Of a stretch of 8,267 nt of DNA, positions 1 through 5,599 are shown piece by piece. Location of the stretch: positions 1 through 8,267 of the forward strand of contig JAAUPC010000149.1 of assembly GCA_012036325.1 (NCBI GenBank). Direction: 5' to 3'. A program made the translations under genes and the position numbers. Under the pieces are notes generated by a model. That model saw only the letters and a program-made list of their open reading frames with translations, did not search any database and was not told the DNA's origin. This DNA comes from Paracoccaceae bacterium. GTDB taxonomy: Bacteria; Pseudomonadota; Alphaproteobacteria; Rhodobacterales; Rhodobacteraceae. Each line of letters opens with the position of its first letter. Position 1 is the first letter of the stretch.

Positions 1-430
1 CCGGCGTTACCACCTGCCATCGCCCGCGCCGCGGCCGGAATGGGCGAGGGCTGCCCCCCGGCGGATAATAGGGCGGATTGGCAATCACATGGTCAAAGTC
101 GCGGCGCAAGGCGGCTGGCATGCGGGCAAGGTCGCCCTCATGCACCTCAAGCGCCATGCCGTTCCGGGTGGCGTTCTGGCGGGCGAGATCGGCATAATCA
201 GCCTGCAATTCCAGCCCGGCAAGGTGCAGGCCGGGAACACGCTGGCCAAGGCAGAGGGCCGCCGCCCCGGCCCCGCAACCAAGGTCAAGCACGCTGTCGC
301 CCGCCTTGGCCGGGCAGGCCGCGGCCAGAAGCACTGGGTCCGTCGCCGCCCGATAGCCCTTCAAGGGTTGCAACAGCGACAGACGGCCGCTGAGAAACTT
401 GTCATCCGACAGCGCCTCGGCCGCGAACAT
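1..430 (-). CDS. Class I SAM-dependent methyltransferase, TrmN6/YfiC-like (partial, 3' end off the window)
   Basis: The frame opens at an ATG at 430 and stays open to the left edge, giving the first 143 residues. The SAM-binding motif I, VLDLGCGAGA, lies at residues 47-56, and the N6-adenine/glutamine methyltransferase motif NPPYY at 118-122. The stretch DPVLLAA near residue 31 is typical of the tRNA1(Val) adenine-37 N6-methyltransferase (TrmN6/TrmM) family, whose usual role is modifying A37 of that tRNA. Family members are about 240-250 residues, so roughly 100 are missing here. The start overlaps the stop of the DUF2007 gene as TGATG, which implies translational coupling. After NPPYYPPGG the sequence no longer resembles the family in the annotated frame; one additional base at the six-C run (54-59) would restore a more family-like frame. 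The family is fairly sure; the exact substrate is inferred. Confidence 0.8.
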   Translation of the reverse strand, partial: MFAAEALSDDKFLSGRLSLLQPLKGYRAATDPVLLAAACPAKAGDSVLDLGCGAGAAALCLGQRVPGLHLAGLELQADYADLARQNATRNGMALEVHEGDLARMPAALRRDFDHVIANPPYYPPGGSPRPFRPRRGRWQVVTP

Positions 431-642
431 CAGGCGATCGCTATGTCGTTGTCCCGCAGGATGGCCGTTGCGCGGAAATGGTCGCGGTCCGCGACCATCA
501 GTCGCTGCGGCAGGATTCCAAGGCTTCCGTCAAGGATGCTCATGTGGACGTCCAGCGGAAAGGTGGCTATACCCTCGCCGTTCAGAAGGTGCGTGGCGAA
601 GGCGATCACCGTGGGGTCGGTCGTGCGCAGAAGTTCCTTCAT
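430..642 (-). CDS. DUF2007 family small protein
   Basis: This 70-residue protein starts MKELLRTTDP and matches the length and pattern of DUF2007 (called putative signal-transducing protein in domain databases). A central hydrophobic segment carries the repeated ILDGSLGILPQRLMV pattern, ending in a short acidic-basic tail. It has no signal peptide or membrane helix. Its biochemical role is unknown. Its stop codon shares a base with the start of the downstream methyltransferase (TGATG at 428-432 read on the minus strand), so the two are probably made from one message. It diverges from the polyprenyl diphosphate synthase gene; this arrangement of the three genes is, to my knowledge, common in Rhodobacteraceae. 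No strong ribosome-binding site is visible before the ATG at 642. Confidence 0.85.
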   Translation of the reverse strand: MKELLRTTDPTVIAFATHLLNGEGIATFPLDVHMSILDGSLGILPQRLMVADRDHFRATAILRDNDIAIA

Positions 643-655
643 GGCATGAGGTTAA

Positions 656-674
656 CCCTGCCGGCACGGCAGGG
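656..674. promoter_or_regulatory. Perfect 8-bp inverted repeat between divergent genes
   Basis: CCCTGCCG and CGGCAGGG are separated by GCA, forming a perfect palindrome in the 45-bp gap between the DUF2007 gene (start 642) and the polyprenyl diphosphate synthase gene (start 688). It could be an operator serving both divergent genes or a hairpin just before the synthase ribosome-binding site (AAGGGG at 677-682). It has no T-run, so it is not an intrinsic terminator. Confidence 0.4.
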
Positions 675-687
675 GCAAGGGGCGGGA

Positions 688-1695
688 ATGGACGGATCAG
701 GCGACGCACAGGCAAAGGCGCCACAGGACCGGCTGGCCGATTGGCTGGCCGAGGATATGGCCGCCGTGAACCGGCTGATCCGTGAGCGGATGGCCTCGGA
801 ACATGCGCCGCGCATCCCCGAAGTGACCGCCCATCTGGTTGAGGCTGGCGGCAAGCGGCTGCGACCGATGCTGACCTTGGCCGCCGCGCGGATGCTGGGT
901 TATCAGGGGATCGATCACCAGAAACTGGCCGCCACAGTGGAATTCATCCACACCGCCACGCTGTTGCATGACGATGTGGTGGACGAAAGCCAGCGCCGCC
1001 GGGGCCGGCCGACCGCCAACCTTTTGTGGGACAACAAGTCTTCGGTTCTGGTCGGGGATTACCTTTTCAGCCGCAGCTTCCAGCTGATGGTGGAAACAGG
1101 CAATCTGCGGGTCCTCGACATTCTGGCCAATGCCAGCGCCACCATTGCCGAGGGCGAGGTCCTGCAGCTGACCGCAGCGCAGGATCTGGCGACGGATGAA
1201 CGGGTCTACCTGCAGGTCGTGCGCGGCAAGACGGCGGCCCTCTTTTCCGCCGCGACCGAGGTGGGCGGCGTCATCGCCAAAGCGTCCGAGGCACAGGTCC
1301 GCGCGCTTTATGACTATGGCGATGCGCTGGGGATCGCCTTCCAGATTGTTGACGATGTGTTGGATTATGGCGGCACTGCAGCCGTGATTGGCAAGAATAC
1401 CGGCGATGATTTCCGGGAACGGAAGGTGACCTTGCCGGTGATCCGGGCCGTGGCGAAAGCCTCGGTCGAGGAGCGGGCCTTCTGGGTTCGGGTCATCGAA
1501 AAGGGCGATCAGCGCGACGGGGATCTGGATCAGGCGCTGTCGATCCTGCGGCATCATGGCGCAATCGAGGCGGCCCGGGATGAGGCCCTGATCTGGGCCG
1601 CGCGTGCAAAAGCGGCACTACTCAACCTACCGGCGAGTGATCTGCGCAAAATGCTATCAGAGCTTGCAGATTTCGTGGTCGATCGGGTCGCCTGA
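688..1695 (+). CDS. ispB: Long-chain polyprenyl (probably octa- or decaprenyl) diphosphate synthase
   Basis: This enzyme joins isopentenyl diphosphate units onto an allylic primer to make the isoprenoid side chain of ubiquinone, in the cytoplasm. The 335-residue protein has every family hallmark: GGKRLRP at 54-60, the first aspartate-rich motif HDDVVD with DDVVD at 95-99 followed by RRRGRPT, GDYLFSR near 123-129, and the second aspartate-rich motif DDVLD at 222-226 followed by GKNTGDDFRERKVTLP. Length is normal for IspB-type synthases. The frame is open upstream to 478, but the ATG at 688 is preferred: AAGGGG lies 5 nt before it, and the longer form would run through the oppositely oriented DUF2007 gene. 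Product chain length (C40 versus C50) cannot be read from the sequence. It diverges from the DUF2007/methyltransferase pair. Confidence 0.93.
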   Translation: MDGSGDAQAKAPQDRLADWLAEDMAAVNRLIRERMASEHAPRIPEVTAHLVEAGGKRLRPMLTLAAARMLGYQGIDHQKLAATVEFIHTATLLHDDVVDESQRRRGRPTANLLWDNKSSVLVGDYLFSRSFQLMVETGNLRVLDILANASATIAEGEVLQLTAAQDLATDERVYLQVVRGKTAALFSAATEVGGVIAKASEAQVRALYDYGDALGIAFQIVDDVLDYGGTAAVIGKNTGDDFRERKVTLPVIRAVAKASVEERAFWVRVIEKGDQRDGDLDQALSILRHHGAIEAARDEALIWAARAKAALLNLPASDLRKMLSELADFVVDRVA

Positions 1696-1710
1696 TCGGG
1701 CAAAAGCGGG

Positions 1711-1746
1711 CCGAACCGCGAAATGACCGAATTCGGATCACTTTTT
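1711..1746 (+). terminator. Weak candidate terminator after the polyprenyl diphosphate synthase gene
   Basis: CCGAA at 1711-1715 can pair with TTCGG at 1732-1736, or the self-complementary CCGAATTCGG at 1727-1736 can fold, and a CTTTTT run follows at 1741-1746. The stems are short and several bases separate them from the T-run, so this is a tentative call. Confidence 0.22.
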
Positions 1747-1874
1747 AGCCCAAGTCTCTGTGTAGATTTTTAAGAATGGACAGGCTTTTATATCGTAATC
1801 GGCTGATTCCATGGCATGAGGCGCGGGTCGAAAAGCATGGCTAGGGATGGATGGCAGGGACAAGGAACGCCCAG

Positions 1875-1902
1875 GCTGCGGGGGGCACTCGCCAGCCGCA
1901 GC
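1875..1902 (+). repeat. GC-rich inverted repeat (hairpin) in the FHA leader
   Basis: GCTGCGG (1875-1881) pairs with CCGCAGC (1896-1902). Inside, GGC (1884-1886) pairs with GCC (1891-1893) around an ACTC loop, leaving a symmetrical GG/AG internal loop. No U-tract follows, so it is not an intrinsic terminator. Confidence 0.45.
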
Positions 1903-1942
1903 GGGGTTCGGGCCCTGCAGGATGGTCTAAGGCTGAACATGC

Positions 1943-1959
1943 CCCTGCGTCATGCAGGG
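1943..1959 (+). repeat. Inverted repeat close to the FHA ribosome-binding site
   Basis: CCCTGC (1943-1948) and GCAGGG (1954-1959) flank the loop GTCAT. The right arm ends one base before the AGGGAG ribosome-binding sequence at 1961-1966, so folding could affect translation of the FHA gene. Confidence 0.4.
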
Positions 1960-1975
1960 CAGGGAGTGTGACAGG

Positions 1976-2785
1976 ATGAGCTTCTTCGACTGGCTGTTGC
2001 GCCGTAAACCCAAGGGTCGTCCGATGGGCGGCTCGTTCCGCGGCTCGGAAACCGAACAGATCAAGGCCACAAAGGCCGCCATCAATTCGGTCGCGGCGGG
2101 CGAAGGTCCGGCGGCGGGGCGGTTCCCGAAACTTTCCGACAGCTCGCCCGAGGTCTTGACCCAGACCGCGACCAGCGCGGTTGTGGCCAAGGATGGCCCG
2201 ACGCCTGCCGTCAATATCTGGGACATGGAGCCTGAAAGCGCCGCCCCGCCGCAGCGTGACCTTGACGCCGCTCCGCGCCGCCGCCCGACGCGCACCAAGA
2301 CCCGCGTGCTGGGGTTCGAACCGCAGCCCGCCTCGGTCGTGCCGCTGTTCGATGAAGGCCGGATGGAAGAAGAAGGCCAGCCCGGCAGCAAGGCCAATAT
2401 GGTGATGTTCCCGACCGGCTGGCTGATCATCAAATCCGGCGCCGGGCGTGGCGCGGTGTTTCCGCTGGCCCAAGGCGTTTCGCATATTGGGCGTGGGTCT
2501 GATCAGACGGTTGCGCTGGATTTTGGCGACATGGCGATTTCGCGGCAGAACCATGCGGCGATTGCCTATGACCCTGCGACGCATGAGTTTCACGTCGGCC
2601 ATGGCGGCAAGTCCAACCTGGTGCGTCTGAACGGCAAGCCCTTGCTGTCGACCGAACCCCTGGTCGATGGCGACGAGATCCAGATCGGCGAGACGACGCT
2701 GCTTTTGAAGGTGCTGTGCACGCCTGCGTTCAACTGGTCGGCGGCCGAAGCCGGGGGAGACGGGCATGATATGGCGATCGCGTGA
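1976..2785 (+). CDS. FHA-domain protein (phosphothreonine reader)
   Basis: This 269-residue cytoplasmic protein has a C-terminal forkhead-associated domain at about 147-247. Its phosphothreonine-binding signature is present: GR at 172-173 (IGRGSDQ), ISRQNH at 188-193, and NLVRLNGKPL at 214-223, followed by DGDEIQIG. The first ~140 residues are low-complexity and probably disordered, beginning MSFFDWLLRRK. They contain two threonine-rich patches that could be phosphorylated: LTQTATS (61-67) and the basic RRRPTRTKTRVLGFE (101-115). The start at 1976 is preferred over an in-frame ATG at 1952 because AGGGAG lies 9 nt before it and MSFFDW reads as a natural N-terminus. It overlaps the phosphatase gene by 20 bp, so the pair is an operon. 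FHA proteins bind partners phosphorylated by Hanks-type kinases; the partner here is unknown. Confidence 0.88.
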   Translation: MSFFDWLLRRKPKGRPMGGSFRGSETEQIKATKAAINSVAAGEGPAAGRFPKLSDSSPEVLTQTATSAVVAKDGPTPAVNIWDMEPESAAPPQRDLDAAPRRRPTRTKTRVLGFEPQPASVVPLFDEGRMEEEGQPGSKANMVMFPTGWLIIKSGAGRGAVFPLAQGVSHIGRGSDQTVALDFGDMAISRQNHAAIAYDPATHEFHVGHGGKSNLVRLNGKPLLSTEPLVDGDEIQIGETTLLLKVLCTPAFNWSAAEAGGDGHDMAIA

Positions 2786-3764
2786 GCCGCGCTATGACGT
2801 GGCCTCGGGCATAAGCCAGGGCGCGCGGGACTATCAGGAAGACGCGATCACCAGCGATTTCCCGGTCGGCTCGGAAGCCGGGTTCGTGGTGCTGGCCGAT
2901 GGCATGGGCGGGCACGCGGCGGGCGATGTTGCCTCGAAGATCGTGCTGACCGAGGTTTACTCCGAGCTGAAGTTCCACTTCGCCGATGTCGAGGCGTTTG
3001 AGGCCCGCGCGCCCGAGATCCTGCGCAATGTGGCGGACCTCGCGAATGACACGCTGCGCCAGCACACGCGGACGCATCCGGAAACCGAAGGGATGGGGGC
3101 CACGCTGGTGGTGCCCTGCCTGGTGGAGAACCGGCTGTGGTGGATTTCGGTCGGCGATTCGCCCCTGTTTCTGTACCGGGCGGGCCGCCTGAGCCAGCTG
3201 AACGAAGACCATTCGATGGCGCCGCAGATCGACTTCATGGTGAAGTCCGGCCTGATGGACGCGGAAGTTGCGGCGAACCACCCGGACCGCAACTGCCTGA
3301 TTTCGGTGCTGATGGGCACGCGGATCCCGAAGATCGACTGCCCCGGCAAGCCGGTTGAGCTGCGCGCCGGCGACATCGTGATCTGCGCCTCGGACGGGGT
3401 GCAGTTCCTGACCAATGCCCAGATCGAGAAGGTCGTGGGCAAATACGCCAAGAAACGCTCGACCGAGATCGCCGAGCGCCTCTTGGAAGAGCTGACCCGC
3501 CTGGACGACCCCGACCAGGACAACATCAGCTTTACCATCATCAAGGTCAACGACGCCTCCACCCGCCCCAAAGACCTCCGCCCCCCACGCCCCGCAATGA
3601 CCGTCACAAGACCCAAACGCTTGACGACCGTCGTCGCGGAGCCGTTCTGGCACCCCGAACTCGCACCCCCGGCTGCCGCCGAAGCGGCGGGCTATGAGGC
3701 CGAGGAAGAAGACGCGGGAGAGCAGGCTATCGTGGTCCCGCGCCGCCTGGCAGCTTTGCGCTAA
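2766..3764 (+). CDS. PP2C-family Ser/Thr protein phosphatase
   Basis: This metal-dependent phosphatase (PPM/PP2C) removes phosphate from Ser/Thr residues and is expected in the cytoplasm. The 332-residue protein carries the complete catalytic set: RDYQEDA at 21-27, LADGMGGH at 43-50 (metal-ligand Asp45), GMGAT at 109-113, VGDS at 129-132, CASDG at 207-211 (Asp210) and DQDN at 250-253 (Asp252). The catalytic domain ends at about residue 262. A ~70-residue tail follows, proline-rich and then acidic (EAEEEDAGE), which is probably disordered and has no membrane helix. The ATG at 2766 follows a GGGGGAGA sequence and lies inside the end of the FHA gene, which suggests coupled translation. Its likely job is to reset the phosphorylation state read by the FHA protein. 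No Ser/Thr kinase gene is present in the window. Confidence 0.92.
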   Translation: MIWRSREPRYDVASGISQGARDYQEDAITSDFPVGSEAGFVVLADGMGGHAAGDVASKIVLTEVYSELKFHFADVEAFEARAPEILRNVADLANDTLRQHTRTHPETEGMGATLVVPCLVENRLWWISVGDSPLFLYRAGRLSQLNEDHSMAPQIDFMVKSGLMDAEVAANHPDRNCLISVLMGTRIPKIDCPGKPVELRAGDIVICASDGVQFLTNAQIEKVVGKYAKKRSTEIAERLLEELTRLDDPDQDNISFTIIKVNDASTRPKDLRPPRPAMTVTRPKRLTTVVAEPFWHPELAPPAAAEAAGYEAEEEDAGEQAIVVPRRLAALR

Positions 3765-3771
3765 GGCAGGA

Positions 3772-4467
3772 TCAGCCCGGAAAAACCGTCAGGATCGCGT
3801 TCAGCGGTTTCTTGCGCTTGGCAACTGCGGGCACCGTGGCGGTTTCGGCCGGATAGCCGACGGGCAGGATCATCACCGGCTTTTCATGGTCTGGCCTGCC
3901 GCACAACGGGCCAAGGAATTTCATTGGGTTCGGTGTGTGTTCAAGGCAGACCAGCCCGGCATGGTGGATGGCGGCAATCAGCATGCCCGTGGCAATCCCC
4001 ACGCTTTCGGGAACGTAGTAGTTTTTGTAGCGGGTGCCGTCTTCGGTGACACCATAGCGCTGCGCGAAGACCACGACCAGCCAGGGCGCATCGGTCAGAT
4101 GCGGCTTTGACACGCCGGTGCCGATCGGCTCCAGCGCGGCAAGCCATTCATCCCCCGCACCGCCAGAATAGAAGGCGCGTTCTTCCTCTTCGGCGCCCTC
4201 ACGGATTCGGGCCTTCATCGCGGGGTCGGCGATGGCCACGAAATGCCAGGGTTGATGGTTTGCGCCGGACGGAGCGGTTCCGGCGGCGGCGATGCAGGCG
4301 GTGATTACCGCCTCTGGCACCGGGCGCGGCGCGTAGTCCCGCACCGAATGGCGCTTGCGCATATAGGCAAGGAACCCCTCGACCCCGGCCAGGGCGGCGG
4401 CCTCATCCAGCTGCACGCGGTCGGGCGGCGGCAGGGCCTGATAGCGAACCTCACCCTTGCGATACAT
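3772..4467 (-). CDS. Nitroreductase-family flavoprotein, iodotyrosine deiodinase (IYD)-like
   Basis: This 231-residue FMN-dependent oxidoreductase matches the IYD-like branch of the nitroreductase superfamily. FMN-contact motifs are RHSVRD (39-44) and APSGANHQPW (65-74). YYVPESVGIATGMLIAA (150-166), HTPNPM (177-182) and EKPVMILPVGYP (195-206) follow the IYD pattern closely, ending in the RKKPL motif. Lid residues E96, Y100 and K121 sit at the spacing of human IYD E157, Y161 and K182, so halotyrosine or related phenol reduction is possible; actual substrate unknown. The start at 4467 is chosen because it overlaps the mbfA stop as TGATG; an upstream in-frame extension to 4587 lies within mbfA. 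Its end is 7 bp from the convergent phosphatase end. Family is sure; the physiological role is inferred. Confidence 0.88.
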   Translation of the reverse strand: MYRKGEVRYQALPPPDRVQLDEAAALAGVEGFLAYMRKRHSVRDYAPRPVPEAVITACIAAAGTAPSGANHQPWHFVAIADPAMKARIREGAEEEERAFYSGGAGDEWLAALEPIGTGVSKPHLTDAPWLVVVFAQRYGVTEDGTRYKNYYVPESVGIATGMLIAAIHHAGLVCLEHTPNPMKFLGPLCGRPDHEKPVMILPVGYPAETATVPAVAKRKKPLNAILTVFPG

Positions 4468-5444
4468 CACCCGCCTCCGATCAATGCCCCTGCGGCAAAG
4501 ACCAAAGCACCGCCGACGACGACCTGCAAGGCGGCGCGCAGGAAAGGCGTTTCCATATAGCGGTTCTGGATCCAGGCGATGGCCCAAAGCTCGACAAAGA
4601 CGACGACCATTGCAATCGTGGTAGCGGTCCAGAAATCGGGGATCAGATAGGGCAGCGCGTGGCCCATCCCGCCCAGCGTGGTCATCACGCCCGAGGCAAG
4701 CCCGCGTTTCCAGGGGCTGCCGCGACCGGACAGCACACCATCGTCATGCGCAGCTTCGGTGAAGCCCATCGAGATGCCCGCGCCCACGCTGGCGGCCGTG
4801 CCGACAAGGAAGGTCGTCCAGGTGTCTTGTGTGGCAAAGGCCGTGGCAAAGATCGGCGCGAGGGTGGAGACCGACCCATCCATCAGCCCTGCCAGCCCGG
4901 GCTGAACCCAGGTCAGGATGAACTGGCGCTTGGCGGTGGCATCCTCATCGGCGCGCGCATCTTCGACAAGATGCTTCTCGGTCAGCCGGTTGGCATGGCG
5001 TTCATGGCCCGCCTCGGCTGCGGCAAGGTCACCCAGAAGGCGGCGGGTGGCAGCGTCCTGGGTATGGGCCGCGGCGCGGGAGTAGAAATCCTGCGCGGCA
5101 TGTTCCATCGCCTGGGCTTCGCCCCGGATGGTCTCAAGCGACAAAGTCTTCGCAAGCCAGACCGGGCGGCGGGCGTAGAAACCGGCCACATGTTCGCGCC
5201 GGATCAGGGGGATGACATCGCCAAAGCGGGCGCGGTGCAGGTCGATCAGGCGTTGGCGGTGCTGGTCTTCCTCTTTCGCCATGTCATCGAATACGGCAGC
5301 CGAGGCCGGAAAGTCACCGCGCAGCCGTTCGCCATAGCTGCGGTAGATCTGTGCATCGTCTTCTTCCGAGGAGATGGCCAGCGCCAGAACCTCTTGTTCC
5401 GACAGGTCCGCAAAACGACGGCGAGAGGCGAAGGATGGCAGCAT
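4467..5444 (-). CDS. mbfA: MbfA-type membrane-bound ferritin / iron exporter (erythrin-VIT1 fusion)
   Basis: MbfA of rhizobia exports iron across the inner membrane, protecting against iron and peroxide stress. This 325-residue protein has the same two-part build and length. Residues about 12-165 form the ferritin-like erythrin domain with di-iron ligands: the ISSEEDD acidic patch (24-30), E59xxH62, E114 and E144xxH147. Residues about 175-325 form the VIT1-like transporter, with the signature GLMDGSVSTLAP (186-197) and about five helices (near 180-203, 209-229, 249-268, 273-292 and 304-323). The cytoplasmic metal-binding insert of eukaryotic VIT1 is reduced to a short loop, as expected when the erythrin domain takes its place. 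An Irr-box-like site lies 14 nt before the start, so iron-responsive control by Irr is likely. The stop overlaps the nitroreductase start (TGATG). Confidence 0.92.
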   Translation of the reverse strand: MLPSFASRRRFADLSEQEVLALAISSEEDDAQIYRSYGERLRGDFPASAAVFDDMAKEEDQHRQRLIDLHRARFGDVIPLIRREHVAGFYARRPVWLAKTLSLETIRGEAQAMEHAAQDFYSRAAAHTQDAATRRLLGDLAAAEAGHERHANRLTEKHLVEDARADEDATAKRQFILTWVQPGLAGLMDGSVSTLAPIFATAFATQDTWTTFLVGTAASVGAGISMGFTEAAHDDGVLSGRGSPWKRGLASGVMTTLGGMGHALPYLIPDFWTATTIAMVVVFVELWAIAWIQNRYMETPFLRAALQVVVGGALVFAAGALIGGG

Positions 5445-5457
5445 GGTTGACCCAATT

Positions 5458-5474
5458 TCTGGAATGATTCTAAT
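5458..5474 (-). promoter_or_regulatory. Irr-box-like iron control element upstream of mbfA
   Basis: Read on the minus strand the site is ATTAGAATCATTCCAGA. It matches the Irr box consensus TTTAGAA-N3-TTCTAAA at 11 of 14 defined positions. It begins 14 nt before the mbfA ATG and overlaps the downstream end of the candidate -10 box, a position suited to repression. In rhizobia, Irr represses mbfA when iron is scarce. The match is seen; regulation is inferred. Confidence 0.6.
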
Positions 5475-5499
5475 CTAGCTGGGATCGGCGCAGGGGCAA
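5472..5499 (-). promoter_or_regulatory. Candidate sigma-70-type promoter of mbfA
   Basis: On the minus strand TTGCCC (5499-5494) and TAGATT (5477-5472) are separated by 16 nt, a plausible -35/-10 pair driving mbfA and the downstream nitroreductase. The predicted start of transcription falls inside the Irr-box-like palindrome. The match is moderate only. Confidence 0.4.
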
Positions 5500-5509
5500 G
5501 GTGATAAAC

Positions 5510-5525
5510 TGAACCGGCTAGTTCA
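5510..5525. promoter_or_regulatory. Operator-like palindrome 1 (TGAAC-N6-GTTCA)
   Basis: The site is TGAACCGGCTAGTTCA, with perfect five-base half-sites around CGGCTA. Flanking A and T runs extend the symmetry after one mismatch. Placed just behind the mbfA promoter, it may also affect that promoter. It is probably a binding site of the TetR-family protein encoded downstream. Confidence 0.6.
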
Positions 5526-5533
5526 TTTTTTAC

Positions 5534-5562
5534 TTGCGAATCTGAACTTCTGGGTTCAGATT
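5534..5562 (+). promoter_or_regulatory. Candidate promoter of the exported-peptide/TetR operon
   Basis: TTGCGA (5534-5539) and CAGATT (5557-5562) are 17 nt apart on the plus strand in an AT-rich patch. Each box matches the sigma-70 consensus only partly (4/6 and 3/6). The middle operator covers most of it. Confidence 0.3.
5539..5562. promoter_or_regulatory. Operator-like palindrome 2, longest copy
   Basis: AATCTGAAC (5539-5547) and GTTCAGATT (5554-5562) form perfect nine-base arms around TTCTGG. The core has the same half-sites and the same six-base spacing as its two neighbours. It lies within the candidate promoter of the exported-peptide/TetR operon, so binding here should block transcription. 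Confidence 0.65.
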
Positions 5563-5569
5563 GTGAAAG

Positions 5570-5585
5570 TGAACCGAATAGTTCA
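5570..5585. promoter_or_regulatory. Operator-like palindrome 3 (TGAAC-N6-GTTCA)
   Basis: The site is TGAACCGAATAGTTCA, differing from copy 1 at only two central bases. It ends 14 nt before the ATG at 5600, next to the ribosome-binding sequence, so it lies downstream of or at the likely transcription start. Confidence 0.6.
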
Positions 5586-5599
5586 GGATGGAGATCAAA

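Larger units (their letters stand above)
1741..1975 (+). promoter_or_regulatory. Probable promoter and long leader of the FHA/phosphatase operon
   Basis: The stretch 1741-1800 is clearly AT-rich (T-runs at 1742-1746 and around 1768-1772, then TTTTATATCG near 1785) within an otherwise GC-rich window, as expected of a promoter region, although I cannot place convincing -35 and -10 boxes. The following 1800-1975 is GC-rich again and contains two hairpins (listed separately) and a 44-codon open frame (1837-1971) that ends 4 nt before the FHA start. No recognisable riboswitch or RNA family is seen. Confidence 0.35.

Noticed and set aside
478..687. 70-codon N-terminal extension of the polyprenyl diphosphate synthase
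   Set aside because: It would run antisense through the DUF2007 gene and has no counterpart in the family; the ATG at 688 has a good ribosome-binding site.
697..1557. Minus-strand open frame (286 codons) opposite the polyprenyl diphosphate synthase gene
   Set aside because: It is antisense to a complete synthase with both aspartate-rich motifs and has low-complexity translation.
1837..1971. 44-codon plus-strand open frame as a separate gene
   Set aside because: It lacks a convincing ribosome-binding site and recognisable sequence; kept only as a possible leader frame in the findings.
1841..2767. Long minus-strand open frame (308 codons) opposite the FHA gene
   Set aside because: Its arginine/glycine-rich translation has no recognisable motif and it lies antisense to a convincing FHA gene; it is a product of GC-rich codon use.
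2730..3653. Long minus-strand open frame (307 codons) opposite the PP2C gene
   Set aside because: The plus strand carries every PP2C catalytic motif; the antisense frame shows no domain.
3765..3771. Terminator between the convergent phosphatase and nitroreductase genes
   Set aside because: Only 7 bp separate the stops and no hairpin plus T-run is present around them.
4659..5450. Plus-strand open frame (263 codons) opposite mbfA
   Set aside because: mbfA is intact on the other strand with clear ferritin and VIT1 motifs; this frame has none.
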